DNA from: Gloeocapsopsis dulcis
Lineage (GTDB): Bacteria; Cyanobacteriota; Cyanobacteriia; Cyanobacteriales; Chroococcidiopsidaceae
Reading direction: 5' to 3'
Length of the DNA stretch: 64,000 bases
NCBI RefSeq assembly: GCF_032163395.1
Contig: NZ_CP119968.1
Location: 2,878,001 to 2,942,000, forward strand
The notes under the pieces are model-generated. The model was given only the letters and a program-made list of their open reading frames with translations. It did no database searches and was not told the origin of the DNA. The translations under genes and the position numbers were made by a program. How positions within the stretch are numbered: position 1 is the stretch's first letter; every line of letters starts with the position of its first letter. Below are positions 8,737 through 18,324 of the stretch, one piece after another.

Positions 8737-10059
8737 GTGAATACAAAACAGTTTTCCTACCAAATCAAAGCTATGTGCGATCGCGCTGCTACACTATATC
8801 AGCACACAAGTTTATCTTCTTCCCAAACACCCGAATTAGCCGCCGACTCGCTAGAAGAACTCCGCATAGCCATAGAGGAATTGCACGTAGCCGAAGAGGA
8901 ACTTCTGCAACAGAATGAAGCACTAGCAAGTATGCAGGTTCAACTCGAAGCAGAAAGTAAGCGCTATCAAGACTTATTTGAGTTTGCTCCCGATGGCTAC
9001 CTCGTAACCGATGCGGTAGGCACAATTAGAGAAGCTAATCGCGCTGCGGCGACAATGCTGAATGTCCCACAGCAATTTTTGCTAGGCAAACCACTGATTA
9101 ATTTTATCCCTTATGAGAAACGCAGCGCATTTCGCATCCGACTACAACAACTATGCAACACCGAGCGAATGCAAGAATGGGAAGTACGCTTTTTTCCGCG
9201 CCACGGTACTGGATTTGATGCGGCTTTAACTGTAGCTACAATCCGCGATAACGATGGTAATGCAACAGGCTGGCGTTGGTTGATGCGGGACATCACTACA
9301 CGCAAACAAGCCGAAGCAAAACTACGTAACATTGAGTTACAAAACTTGCAACTGCAAGAAACCGCACGCATAAAAGCGTACTTTTTAGCGGTGATGTCCC
9401 ACGAACTGCGCAGCCCAATGAATGCAATCATTGGTTTTTCGCAACTGCTGCTACGCAATCCTCACGATCGCCTATCGCCGCAGCAAGAAAACATGATGCA
9501 GCGCATCCTTAATAGCGGCAGGCATTTACTGCGGTTAATTGACGAGGTCTTAGATTTTTCTAAGCTGCAAGCAGGTCGTCTCGAATTACAACCAGAGGAG
9601 TTTAATTTAGCAGAACTCATAAGCACTATCACGCAAGAAATGCATCCGCTATTCGCGCAGAAGAACTTACAGTTGCATTTGCAGTTTAACTTACAAAATT
9701 CCGTCATCTTTAACGATCAATATCGCCTGCGCCAAGTTTTAATTAATTTGCTCTCGAATGCGATCAAATTTACAGATATTGGTAGTGTTGATATCGAGGT
9801 ATGCGAACTACCTGCTGATCGAATTGCGATCGCCGTTAAAGATACAGGAATCGGTATTGCGGAAGCTGATATTCAACACATCTTTGCCGAGTTCCGCCAA
9901 GCAAATCAAACTCTCGTTCGTCAACATGGTGGTACGGGTTTAGGACTCGCAATTACTGAGCAAATAGTAAAGCTCATGCACGGAGCGATCGCTGTCACAA
10001 GTCAGTTGGGTCAAGGTTCTACTTTTCGAGTTGAAATACCACGGCGAGTAATTTTATAG
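8737..10059 (+). CDS. PAS-containing sensor histidine kinase
   Basis: This is a 440-residue soluble kinase. Residues 20-80 are a coiled-coil lead with an 'AEEELLQQNEAL' signature, residues 85-200 are a PAS/PAC unit (EFAPDGYLVTDAVG...WLMRDITTRKQAE), then HisKA with His222 in MSHELRSPMNAIIGF, and HATPase with NLLSNAIKFTD, DTGIGIAEAD and GGTGLGLAIT. The catalytic half is closely similar to that of the 1172-residue kinase upstream, which suggests duplication. The start is a GTG, with a GAG six bases upstream; an ATG at 8773 is an alternative. It follows the CheB and CheR-PAS genes and may complete the same pathway. Signal unknown. Confidence 0.88.
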   Translation: MNTKQFSYQIKAMCDRAATLYQHTSLSSSQTPELAADSLEELRIAIEELHVAEEELLQQNEALASMQVQLEAESKRYQDLFEFAPDGYLVTDAVGTIREANRAAATMLNVPQQFLLGKPLINFIPYEKRSAFRIRLQQLCNTERMQEWEVRFFPRHGTGFDAALTVATIRDNDGNATGWRWLMRDITTRKQAEAKLRNIELQNLQLQETARIKAYFLAVMSHELRSPMNAIIGFSQLLLRNPHDRLSPQQENMMQRILNSGRHLLRLIDEVLDFSKLQAGRLELQPEEFNLAELISTITQEMHPLFAQKNLQLHLQFNLQNSVIFNDQYRLRQVLINLLSNAIKFTDIGSVDIEVCELPADRIAIAVKDTGIGIAEADIQHIFAEFRQANQTLVRQHGGTGLGLAITEQIVKLMHGAIAVTSQLGQGSTFRVEIPRRVIL

Positions 10060-10069
10060 TTTTTTTAAC

Positions 10070-10084
10070 GACACACATTGTGTC
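10070..10084 (+). terminator. Weak hairpin between convergent genes
   Basis: GACACA-CAT-TGTGTC forms a perfect 6-bp stem with a 3-base loop, 10 bases after the PAS kinase stop. A mixed TTCTTAT tail follows on the plus strand. It could end the kinase transcript before the convergent small gene, but it lacks a clean T-run. Confidence 0.3.
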
Positions 10085-10108
10085 TTCTTATCCTTGGTCT
10101 ACACAATA

Positions 10109-10552
10109 TCAGTATTTTGACATTGCTTCAGATAAGGAATTGTTTTTTTTGCTAAACTCTACTTGCGACAGCAAATCCCTTAATGAACCGATTACCTGCT
10201 CTAGCTGTTTGCAATAACTTTTGCTTTTCTGCTTGCTATCTATTATCTGTTCTTTTAATGCCCTGATCTGTTCGTTTGATATCTCTAATTGATCTTCGTA
10301 CTTGAGTTGTTGGTAGTAGTAAACTTCACCTTTCAACGTTTCAACTTTCAACTGTTGTTGTAGTGTTGCAAGTTGTTCGCGCGATATCGCTAATTCCTCT
10401 TCAGCTATGTTGCATTCTTGGCTGTCCCGCGCCTGATTAACTAGTTGATTAATCACTGTACTGGCATCACCTTGTTGAGCTAGCCACTGCACGGTTTCGA
10501 GTGACAGCTTAAAAGAATGGCTATTAGTATCTATAGAATATACTATATTCAC
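10109..10552 (-). CDS. Small coiled-coil protein resembling a kinase N-terminal module
   Basis: A 147-residue soluble, mostly helical product of unknown function. Residues 30-130 are heptad-rich coiled coil. The stretch AEEELAISREQLATLQQQL resembles the lead region (AEEELLQQNEALASMQVQL) of the PAS kinase encoded convergently next door, but no PAS, H-box or ATPase follows. It therefore looks like a free-standing version of that dimerisation or partner-binding module. The start is GTG with a good AGGAGA ribosome binding site eight bases upstream, so it is probably translated. Whether it heterodimerises with the neighbouring kinases is inference. Confidence 0.6.
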   Translation of the reverse strand: MNIVYSIDTNSHSFKLSLETVQWLAQQGDASTVINQLVNQARDSQECNIAEEELAISREQLATLQQQLKVETLKGEVYYYQQLKYEDQLEISNEQIRALKEQIIDSKQKSKSYCKQLEQVIGSLRDLLSQVEFSKKNNSLSEAMSKY

Positions 10553-10560
10553 TTTTCTAA

Positions 10561-10601
10561 TCTCCTGTGCTTGAGAGAAGCAACCGCCTAACAGCAGGAG
10601 A
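10561..10601 (-). promoter_or_regulatory. Leader hairpin covering the ribosome binding site
   Basis: In the transcript of the small coiled-coil gene, TCTCCTG (10601-10595) can pair over 7 bp with CAGGAGA (10567-10561), which contains the Shine-Dalgarno sequence. A smaller GCTT/AAGC stem lies inside the loop. Pairing would hide the ribosome binding site. This is seen in sequence; a regulatory role is inference. Confidence 0.4.
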
Positions 10602-10702
10602 TTGAATTTCCCTATTCTATTTTGTAATCAAAGTTTAAGCTTTAGGCTTTAGCCTTGTATCTTAAGTATAGAGTAATTCATAGAATAGCGATATCCATCC
10701 AA

Positions 10703-11596
10703 CTAAAGAATCTCAATAATTCGCTCAGCGATTCGCAGTTTAGCAGAGCGCGATCGCGGGTTAGCTGCTAATTCATCGTCTTGAGGTATAATAGGTTTCT
10801 TCGTCAGCACTCGCAATAAAGGTGAATTACGTAAACTATGCTTGACAATCCGATCTTCTAAACTGTGAAAACTGATAATCGCAATCTTTCCTGCGGGTAC
10901 TAACCAATGCGGTGCGCGGTGTAAAAAAGTTTCCAAAACACTTAACTCATCATTAACAACGATACGTAAAGCTTGGAAAACGCGCGTAGCAGGATGAATC
11001 CTACCGTAACGATATTGCCGAGGAACACTGTAAGCGATCGCCTCAGCGAGTTGTGTTGTTGTCTCAAATGGACGCTGTTCAACAATCCGGCGAGCAATTC
11101 GTCGTGATAATCGTTCCTCACCATATTTAAAGAAAATATCTGCTAGTTGCGACTCATCCCAATGATTAATCACCTCAGTCGCAGTTAGCGATCGCTGCTG
11201 ATTCATCCGCATATCTAAAGGTGCTTCATGACGAAAACTAAAGCCGCGTTCCGGCGCATCAAAATGATGCGAACTCACGCCTAAATCTGCAACTATCCCA
11301 TCAAATTGAATTTCAGGTTGATATTCAGCAAAATTCCCGTGCCAGAACTGGACACGTCCTGTAAAGGGTATGAGGGTTTCTTTCGCTGCGGCGATCGCTT
11401 GTTCATCTTGATCAATTGCTGTCAAGCGCACATCTGGGGCTGCTGTTAAAATTAAGCGACTATGACCCCCACCACCAACTGTTGCATCAAGATAATGTCC
11501 ACCAGGACTCACTGCTAACCCTGCAAGCAACTCCCGACTTAATACTGGTACATGAACAAACGCAGGCTGATCGAGCAGTTCGTCAGATGTCGTCAT
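10703..11596 (-). CDS. rsmH: 16S rRNA (cytosine1402-N4)-methyltransferase
   Basis: The 297-residue product is RsmH (MraW), which uses SAM to methylate N4 of C1402 in the decoding centre of 16S rRNA. Family marks are [13 protein letters not shown] at the N-terminus, the SAM-binding [40 protein letters not shown] and the C-terminal [10 protein letters not shown]. Length and motif order are normal. The ATG at 11596 gives the usual N-terminus. Unlike many bacteria it is not followed by ftsL and other division genes; its neighbours here are a coiled-coil gene and the hmp locus. Confidence 0.95.
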   Translation of the reverse strand: MTTSDELLDQPAFVHVPVLSRELLAGLAVSPGGHYLDATVGGGGHSRLILTAAPDVRLTAIDQDEQAIAAAKETLIPFTGRVQFWHGNFAEYQPEIQFDGIVADLGVSSHHFDAPERGFSFRHEAPLDMRMNQQRSLTATEVINHWDESQLADIFFKYGEERLSRRIARRIVEQRPFETTTQLAEAIAYSVPRQYRYGRIHPATRVFQALRIVVNDELSVLETFLHRAPHWLVPAGKIAIISFHSLEDRIVKHSLRNSPLLRVLTKKPIIPQDDELAANPRSRSAKLRIAERIIEIL

Positions 11597-11644
11597 CTTC
11601 AGTCATCTTAGTAATTGTCATTGCTGATGATAGCTAATAAATTA

Positions 11645-11663
11645 GAGGGGTGAGGGGTGAGGG
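11645..11663. repeat. Heptanucleotide tandem repeat (GAGGGGT)
   Basis: Two exact GAGGGGT units are followed by a partial third, in the short gap between rsmH and the CheA gene. This is the short tandemly repeated repetitive (STRR) type known from cyanobacterial genomes. Related heptamers occur at 43664-43691 and 60835-60855. Confidence 0.6.
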
Positions 11664-11676
11664 AACACTGTACATA

Positions 11677-14574
11677 TTAACCACTACTTGCTACAAGCAT
11701 CTCACCCTTAAGCATACGAGCCGCACCATCAAGCAAAACTTCTTCTAAATATGGCTTTGTAAAATAACCACTAGCACCAAGCTTGATTGCCATTTGGCGA
11801 TGGCGTTCCGCACCTCGCGAAGTCAGCATAGCGATCGGAATCTCACTCAGGCTAACATCTTGCTGCAAGCGCGACAACAATTCTAAGCCATCCATTTTTG
11901 GCATTTCAATATCACAGAAGATCAGATCGCACGGTAAACCATCACGTAGTTTATCCCAAGCCTCTTGACCATCACGCGCTTGTTCGACACGATATCCAGC
12001 TTTATTAAAGGTTAATGAGAGTAATTCGCGTACTGTAATCGAGTCGTCAACAATTAAAACAGTAGGTTCTGTCTTGACAGGTTCTGTTATGACTGGCTTG
12101 CTAGGAGTAGCACTCGTAGCCCACAATTCGTTGCTGCGGTGTTGAATGCGTCCCAGTGATAGGTCAATCAATTCTAATACGTCTGCAATAGGCATAACGT
12201 GACCATCTCCGAGAATTGTTGCACCAGCAATACCAATCGGTTTTGATACGGGAGCTTCAAATTGCTTAATAACAATTTCCTGTTCACTCAGAACTTGGTC
12301 TACTTGCAGTGCCATAAATGCCTCTGCAGAACGTAATATTATAACAGAAACTAAGCCATCTTCGCGATTGCTACCATAGACGTTACCACGACCGAGGATG
12401 CGGTTGTAATTTAATAATTCTTTTAATGGTTGCAATGGTAGCACTGAATCCCGCCAAGCAATGCCAGGTTGACCATTTTCTAACTTCAGCACCGCCGACG
12501 TTGGAATGTCCATCATATCTTCGACACCATCCATCGGAAATGCAATCCGTGCTTTATCGCTTAAGCAGCATAATGCTTTACAAATACTTAAAGTCAATGG
12601 TAAGCGAATTGTAAACGTTGTTCCTTGATCCAGCGTTGAATCGATAGTAATAGTTCCTCGCATTTCCTGCAAACTGGTGCGCACAACGTCCATTCCCACA
12701 CCACGACCTGCAAATTCATCAACTTGATCTTTGGTACTGAAGCCAGGATGAAATAGCAAGTCATACACATCCACTGGCAACATTGTTCGTGCTTCAGCTA
12801 CTGTAATTAATCCTTTTTGAATTGCTTTGGTCAATACTTTGTCAGAATCAATCCCAGCACCATCATCAGCGACAGAAATAACCGTTTGGTTGCCTTGATG
12901 GAAGGCGCGGATTGCAATTGTTCCTACAGGTGATTTACCCTTGGCAATACGTTCTTCAAGAGTTTCAATACCGTGCGTAATTGAATTATTGACCAAGTGT
13001 GTCATAGGGTCGTAGAGTTGCTCTAGAATCACCTTGTCAATTAAGGTTTCACAACCCTCAAGTTTGAGTTCGGCTTGTTTACCGTATTTGAGTGTAATTT
13101 CTTTGATAGCACGAGGCAAGCGATCGGCAATCTGTGAAAAGGGAATCATCCGCGATCGCGTCATGCCTTCTTGCAGTTGAGTTGTTACCTGACGAAATTG
13201 ACGGGCAACTTGTTCGGTTTCATCTGTGACAAACTCAATATCTGAAGCTGACTCGCGTACCCGCACAATCATTTCAATCATTTCTTGGGATAAAGTATGA
13301 AAGCCTGTAAAACGATCCATTTCTAAGGCATCAAAATCCATCCCTGTAGCATGACGTTCTGGAGTTTTCTCAGGAATATCTTTAGAGGAAGAGTGTGATT
13401 TGCTACTCAGTAAGGAAGCTTCGAGAAGCGATCGCTCATACAAATCCTGCATCCTAATTCCTAACTCATTGAGCTGTTGTACTCGATGTAGGAGATTCTC
13501 TGTAAACTGACGCATTCTCTGTTGATCTTGCTCTAAGCTGTTGCGATTGACAACCAGTTCTCCTACTAAGTTACTAATTCCATCTAGTTGCTTAACTGAA
13601 ACCCGCATTGTTTGTTCAAATGCGACTTTGCGGGATACATTGCTAGCTGTTTTAGCTATTGGTTCTGGTACAGGTTTGTTTTGAGGCGCTTCCTCTTCAA
13701 GTAGTGTATCAAGGTCAGCAAAATCATCTTCTGTAGCTGCTGCATCAACATCTACGTCTAAAAGACTATCTAGATCAGCAAAATCATTTATATTTTCGGT
13801 TACTTGGGCTACATCGGTATCTAGCAATGTTTCTAACTCATCGAATTCATTGCTGATTTCTGTAGCTTGCACAACTATTTTTTGTGGATCAAGCGTCTCT
13901 TCATCTAACAAAACTTCTAAATCTGTAAAATCTGCTTCCTCGGAAAAAGATTGGCTAACAGTTTGGATCTCAGGTTGTGTAGCTATTAATTCAGTATTTT
14001 GAGCAAAACTAGAAGTTCCTCCTGAGGTATTTTCTAGGTTTAGTTCTAATGCAGTGCTATCTATTTTAGATATAATTACCTTAGCGGAAATAAGAGTGTC
14101 TTGATTGTCTAACTCAGATTCACTCAAACTATTGCTCAGATGATGATCTAAATCTGGCTCATTTTGAGAACCACTATCTTGGAACCAAAAATCCCCTAAG
14201 TCAAATTGTTCTTGAGTGTAATTATTATGGGTATTATTTTCTAAACTAGAAAATAAGTTATTAAAATCAATTTCTGAATCTGATGAAGAAATAAATTCGT
14301 CTTCTTGCTTGAAAAGCTCGTTAAAATCAAACTCTTCAGGCAATGTAATATCTACTTCATTATTTACATCAAGATAATTAGATTCTACCAATAAGTGAAG
14401 ATCAGCAGGTAGAGACAGATCTAGCGCATCCAGTGATAACTTATCTAATAGGCTCGATTTTTCCTCACTATTTAAATGAGTTGTGTCTGTAACTTCATAC
14501 TTTTCTGTTTCAACATTTTGCTGAGCAAATAACTCATCAAAATTTAAAAAGTGCTGTTCTGATTCCGGCAGCAT
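11677..14574 (-). CDS. hmpE: CheA-like kinase core with C-terminal receiver, no HPt
   Basis: A 965-residue chemotaxis kinase for type IV pilus motility. Residues 1-300 are acidic and low in complexity, with recurring 'DFxxLF' and 'DFADLDxLLD' motifs. The dimerisation region starts near 310, the ATPase follows (LVNNSITHGIE, VADDGAGID, GRGVGMDVVR), then a CheW-like domain and a receiver from about 838 (LIVDDSITVRE, FCDIEMPKMDG, YFTKPY). The HPt domain of normal CheA is absent and is supplied by the next gene upstream. Split CheA of this kind is known as PilL-N/PilL-C in Synechocystis. I use hmpE by position beside hmpF; pilL-C or taxAY3 are equivalent names. It probably phosphorylates the CheY encoded at the head of the locus. 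Confidence 0.85.
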   Translation of the reverse strand: MLPESEQHFLNFDELFAQQNVETEKYEVTDTTHLNSEEKSSLLDKLSLDALDLSLPADLHLLVESNYLDVNNEVDITLPEEFDFNELFKQEDEFISSSDSEIDFNNLFSSLENNTHNNYTQEQFDLGDFWFQDSGSQNEPDLDHHLSNSLSESELDNQDTLISAKVIISKIDSTALELNLENTSGGTSSFAQNTELIATQPEIQTVSQSFSEEADFTDLEVLLDEETLDPQKIVVQATEISNEFDELETLLDTDVAQVTENINDFADLDSLLDVDVDAAATEDDFADLDTLLEEEAPQNKPVPEPIAKTASNVSRKVAFEQTMRVSVKQLDGISNLVGELVVNRNSLEQDQQRMRQFTENLLHRVQQLNELGIRMQDLYERSLLEASLLSSKSHSSSKDIPEKTPERHATGMDFDALEMDRFTGFHTLSQEMIEMIVRVRESASDIEFVTDETEQVARQFRQVTTQLQEGMTRSRMIPFSQIADRLPRAIKEITLKYGKQAELKLEGCETLIDKVILEQLYDPMTHLVNNSITHGIETLEERIAKGKSPVGTIAIRAFHQGNQTVISVADDGAGIDSDKVLTKAIQKGLITVAEARTMLPVDVYDLLFHPGFSTKDQVDEFAGRGVGMDVVRTSLQEMRGTITIDSTLDQGTTFTIRLPLTLSICKALCCLSDKARIAFPMDGVEDMMDIPTSAVLKLENGQPGIAWRDSVLPLQPLKELLNYNRILGRGNVYGSNREDGLVSVIILRSAEAFMALQVDQVLSEQEIVIKQFEAPVSKPIGIAGATILGDGHVMPIADVLELIDLSLGRIQHRSNELWATSATPSKPVITEPVKTEPTVLIVDDSITVRELLSLTFNKAGYRVEQARDGQEAWDKLRDGLPCDLIFCDIEMPKMDGLELLSRLQQDVSLSEIPIAMLTSRGAERHRQMAIKLGASGYFTKPYLEEVLLDGAARMLKGEMLVASSG
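13690..13940 (-). repeat. Acidic repeat motif in the CheA N-terminal region
   Basis: Four degenerate 12-residue units can be read in order: DFTDLEVLLDEE, EFDELETLLDTD, DFADLDSLLDVD and DFADLDTLLEEE. Three shorter relatives (FDELF, FNELF, FNNLF) lie nearer the N-terminus. Spacing between units varies, so this is a set of linear motifs in a disordered acidic tail and not a tandem DNA repeat. Confidence 0.7.
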
Positions 14575-14687
14575 AGTACTTATATAAATAAGGTTATGGT
14601 AAATTTAAGGACGTTCAAATATATTCTTAATAATGACAAATGAGATTGTTATTTCTCACTGCCATTTTTATATATAAGTTGCAGAGT

Positions 14688-15539
14688 TTATAACACAGTT
14701 CGATGTAAATTACTAGTAGAAAGTGCTTTCAGTTGATTTGTTGTTATTACTTCATTGATACGACCTGCTAGAACTAATTCTTGTGATTGTTTGAGGTCTT
14801 TAATAATGATTGGTGCTAGTGTGCGGTAGTTGTTGTTGCGATTGGCGATCGCTTTTGATGCATCTTCACAAACTTTAGACCAACCAGATAGCTGAAATTG
14901 CTCGCCTAATTGTAATAGCTGTTGACAATGTTCTTGTAACTGTTGGCGGTTCTGTGATGTTTCAGGCTGTTTAAATAACTGCAGCATCTCTCGCAATCTT
15001 TGCATAACTTGACTTTGAAAAACTGGTAGGAGATCGCTACTGAATGTAGTATTATTAGGTACTACTGGAATTGAGTCAGACCTATGATTTTGTGAATCAG
15101 CGTCAGTATCAGGTCTTTGTGCTAGTAGCTTCAAATGATTGTTAATTTCAATAAACGTTGGTTCACTTTGTGCCATTAAATTACTAACAACCTCGTGAGG
15201 AAGTGATAATGAGGCTTCCAACTGTTTAATGAGTTCTTGCAAAGTGTCGAATGCTTTCAAAAGTAATGTTTCTAGTTTTTGATCGACTTGAATTGTTGGA
15301 TTGTCTTTGAGAATTTTGAAATAGTCTTCTAAGCGATGTGATATCTGCTGAATACTGTCAAATCCCAGCATGGCTGCGCCACCTTTTACAGAATGAGCTG
15401 CTCGAAAAACTGCATTAATCATTTCCGAGTCTGAGAGTGTATCTTCAAGATTAACTAACCCTTGCTCAATGGTGTTTAAGTGATCGTTAGCTTCATCAAT
15501 GAAGTAGCCTAAAATTCGTTGTTCTTGCTCTTGTATCAT
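14688..15539 (-). CDS. HPt-domain protein, detached N-terminal part of CheA
   Basis: The 283-residue product has one histidine phosphotransfer domain at residues 8-115, with the phosphorylated His49 in AAHSVKGGAAMLGF. The rest (about 150-270) is helical and glutamine-rich, with no CheY-binding or kinase domain recognised. It lies 113 bases upstream of the CheA core gene in the same direction, so the two proteins together rebuild a CheA. It corresponds to PilL-N of Synechocystis. Phosphate would pass from the core kinase to His49 in trans and then to a receiver. Confidence 0.82.
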   Translation of the reverse strand: MIQEQEQRILGYFIDEANDHLNTIEQGLVNLEDTLSDSEMINAVFRAAHSVKGGAAMLGFDSIQQISHRLEDYFKILKDNPTIQVDQKLETLLLKAFDTLQELIKQLEASLSLPHEVVSNLMAQSEPTFIEINNHLKLLAQRPDTDADSQNHRSDSIPVVPNNTTFSSDLLPVFQSQVMQRLREMLQLFKQPETSQNRQQLQEHCQQLLQLGEQFQLSGWSKVCEDASKAIANRNNNYRTLAPIIIKDLKQSQELVLAGRINEVITTNQLKALSTSNLHRTVL

Positions 15540-15687
15540 AAGAATTTTATTGTAGTTAATAGGTAATAAACAACGGGTAATTGGTGGTAGGATTAAAATA
15601 GTTTGTGCTTAGAATGCGTAACAAATTAGAAAGAATTGCTATAAGTTGTTGAGGTTGAACTAAACAATAACTGCTAACCACTAACCC

Positions 15688-18300
15688 TTAGTGGGATTCT
15701 GTTGTCTCCACACGAAAGCGCTCTACCGAGTTGAGTAAATCACCTGCTACTTTCACAAGATTGATTAAAGAGCCGGAAACTCGCTGTGCTTCTTGAGAGT
15801 TAGCTTGAGCAGTTAATTCTACAGATTGCATGACAGAGGCAACAGCAAGCGAAGTATCAGTTTGTGCTACTGTTTCTGTAGTAATTGAGCCAACGAGTGT
15901 ATCAATGCGATTAGACACTTGAACAATGTCTTCTAGCGATCGCTTAGCTTGTTCGGCTAAGTGCGTTCCTTGAATAACCTGTTGAGTACCTTCTTCCATT
16001 GCCGTCATAACCGAACCCGTCTCACTCTGGATTTGCTTCACGATTTGTTCAATTTCGCGTAATGCTTTAGCAACTCGATCTGCTAGTTGACGAACTTCAT
16101 CGGCTACAATGGCAAAACCTCGTCCTGCTTCACCCGCACGAGCAGCTTCAATACTCGCATTAAGTGCTAATAAATTTGTCCGCGAAGCAATTTGAGAAAT
16201 CAATGCCACAATCTTAGAAATTTCTTGAGACGATTCGGCAAGTCGTTTAACTTTACGTGTTGTTTCTGCAACTGTTTGGCGAATTTCTGAAATACCTGCA
16301 ACAGTTCTTTCTACTGCCTCTCCACCTTTTAAAGCTGTTGTTGATGCTGAGCGTGCTACCGTTTCTGCTTCTCTAGCACTTTCTGCAACTCTTTGAATTC
16401 CTTCAGTCATTACCTGGACTGAATTGAGTGTAACAGCGAGTTCTTCAGCTTGACGTAATGCTTCAGAAGAGAGACTTTGAGCAAATGTCTCACTATCCGT
16501 TGCACCTTTACTAACCTGCTTGGCAGCAACTTTTACCTGTTGTACGATTTCTCTAAGACTTTGAATAGTCAAATTAAACGAGTCAGCAACAGCACCCATC
16601 ACATCAGCACTGACTTCAGCACGTACAGTCAAATCTCCACGTGCTGCTCCTTCAACATCATCAAGTAAACGCATCACTTGACGTTGTAGATTGTCTTTTT
16701 CTTCTTCTTGTTCTTGAGCTTTACGTTGCGCTTCTCTCGTAGTTGCTTGAATGACATGCGCTATTTCATTAAACTTAGTGACAAGTTGACCTAATTCATC
16801 TTGAGTAGCTGCTTGAGGAGTGAAATTGCCTTCTCTGAGAGCATCAAACTGTAGATATAAATCTGCAGTTGTGCGTTTGACTTGTTTAGTTGTAATTTGT
16901 CCGAGAAAGCGTGTTGTCGCAAAACCTGCAACTCCAGCAGCAGCAGCAAGCATCCAACCGGTATTTCTCACTGCTACTCTACTTGGTACAGGAGACATAA
17001 ACGAGCCACCCAAGCTGAGTGCTGCAACAACAACTGCAGAGACAACACCTACACTACTTGCTGTCAGCCATTGTTTTTTTTCCAAAGAGGCATTTTCAAA
17101 CTGTTGACGCCATTTGGGAGTGTTACTTTGAGGTAAGACAGGGGTATCGGCGATCGCATCAGCAGTTGAAGTAGTATCAACCTCACTCAAAGAACTACTT
17201 AAAATAATACAGTTATCGTCTGTATTGTTGGCTCCCTTACTGGTTGATAAATTAAATTCAGCAACGTTACCTAGATCTTCAAAGGCATCAAATTCTGCAA
17301 TGCTAAACTCCTCAGTATCCTGGAACGATGTTCTAGCTGAGATGTCTGCGATAGGATTGTCTTTTTGCATCAAGCTATTCACAGGAATACTTGAGCCAAA
17401 GGTGTTTTCAATTGTATCGCCAGGAGAACTTAGTTCTTCTATCTGAAGCTTTGTCGGAGACAGCAGTAGTGTTTGATCTTCAACCTCCTCTGGAAATAGC
17501 AGCGAGTCATCTGCATCAAAATCCTGTGGAGTTGAGTAACCGAAAGTATCTTCAATTTCAGAGATTTCTGCTACTTCTGGATTAGAAAAATCTTGAATTG
17601 ATGTTGGTTGTACTGCAGGATCTGAGTCCCCAGCTTCTCCATTAGCTGTAAAAGACAAGTATGAATCATTTGGTAATTCATTATCTTGTAGCTTTGTTTT
17701 ACCAATCGACGACCGCATTTCTGATTGAGGTTCCGCAAAAGGATCGATAAAAGCATCGATTGATGTAGCATCATGAGAGCGATTGTCTATTGAGGTAGTA
17801 AAAGCGTTGTTAAAGGACTGTTCAAATTCTGAAATAGCAGGTGTATTGTAGTCAAAATGTTCAAAATCAAAACTGCTAGGATCAGCGTCTTCAAATGTAG
17901 CTTCGTTGTCTTGATGTTGCTCGCTGTTGAAGTTTGTCTGTGAATCGCTAGCAGAATCTATTAATAAATAAGTGTCTTCAAACTCTTTTTCTGAATAGTT
18001 TGTATAATCACCTGATAGCTGTGAGCTTTCGGCTTGATGAATAGATTCTAGAGCCTCGTTGACACAATCAACGATATCTGGATCTTCTGTAAGGTTTAAA
18101 ACAGTGTGATACTCCTCTTGGGCTTGATCGTACTGCTGATGTACGCAGTAAATGTGACCCCGTAACAGGTGAGGGTTGGCGTCATTAGGAAACTTTTGTA
18201 GTAATTGTTCTACAATAGCTACTGCTAGCTCGTAGTTTCCTTGAATGTAGGCTTTTTGTGCCTCTTGGTATTCCTGGTCTTGATTGATACTTAGTGTCAT
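15688..18300 (-). CDS. hmpD: Methyl-accepting chemotaxis protein (PilJ/HmpD type) with N-terminal TPR
   Basis: An 870-residue receptor. Residues 5-75 are two TPR-like helix pairs, about 80-395 are acidic and disordered, then two membrane helices (about 412-433 and 447-468) are separated by only some 13 residues. HAMP-like segments follow ([23 protein letters not shown]), then the signalling hairpin with [20 protein letters not shown] and [11 protein letters not shown]. With almost no periplasmic loop, the input is probably cytoplasmic through the TPR. It sits between the CheW gene and the HPt gene. It matches the receptor of cyanobacterial pilus taxis loci (PilJ, HmpD). Confidence 0.87.
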   Translation of the reverse strand: MTLSINQDQEYQEAQKAYIQGNYELAVAIVEQLLQKFPNDANPHLLRGHIYCVHQQYDQAQEEYHTVLNLTEDPDIVDCVNEALESIHQAESSQLSGDYTNYSEKEFEDTYLLIDSASDSQTNFNSEQHQDNEATFEDADPSSFDFEHFDYNTPAISEFEQSFNNAFTTSIDNRSHDATSIDAFIDPFAEPQSEMRSSIGKTKLQDNELPNDSYLSFTANGEAGDSDPAVQPTSIQDFSNPEVAEISEIEDTFGYSTPQDFDADDSLLFPEEVEDQTLLLSPTKLQIEELSSPGDTIENTFGSSIPVNSLMQKDNPIADISARTSFQDTEEFSIAEFDAFEDLGNVAEFNLSTSKGANNTDDNCIILSSSLSEVDTTSTADAIADTPVLPQSNTPKWRQQFENASLEKKQWLTASSVGVVSAVVVAALSLGGSFMSPVPSRVAVRNTGWMLAAAAGVAGFATTRFLGQITTKQVKRTTADLYLQFDALREGNFTPQAATQDELGQLVTKFNEIAHVIQATTREAQRKAQEQEEEKDNLQRQVMRLLDDVEGAARGDLTVRAEVSADVMGAVADSFNLTIQSLREIVQQVKVAAKQVSKGATDSETFAQSLSSEALRQAEELAVTLNSVQVMTEGIQRVAESAREAETVARSASTTALKGGEAVERTVAGISEIRQTVAETTRKVKRLAESSQEISKIVALISQIASRTNLLALNASIEAARAGEAGRGFAIVADEVRQLADRVAKALREIEQIVKQIQSETGSVMTAMEEGTQQVIQGTHLAEQAKRSLEDIVQVSNRIDTLVGSITTETVAQTDTSLAVASVMQSVELTAQANSQEAQRVSGSLINLVKVAGDLLNSVERFRVETTESH

Positions 18301-18324
18301 TTGCCGTCTCCGCTTGTCTTAATT

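Noticed and set aside
16820-17136. Two plus-strand frames opposite the MCP gene
   Set aside because: They overlap the membrane and linker part of a well-supported receptor and carry no recognisable domain.
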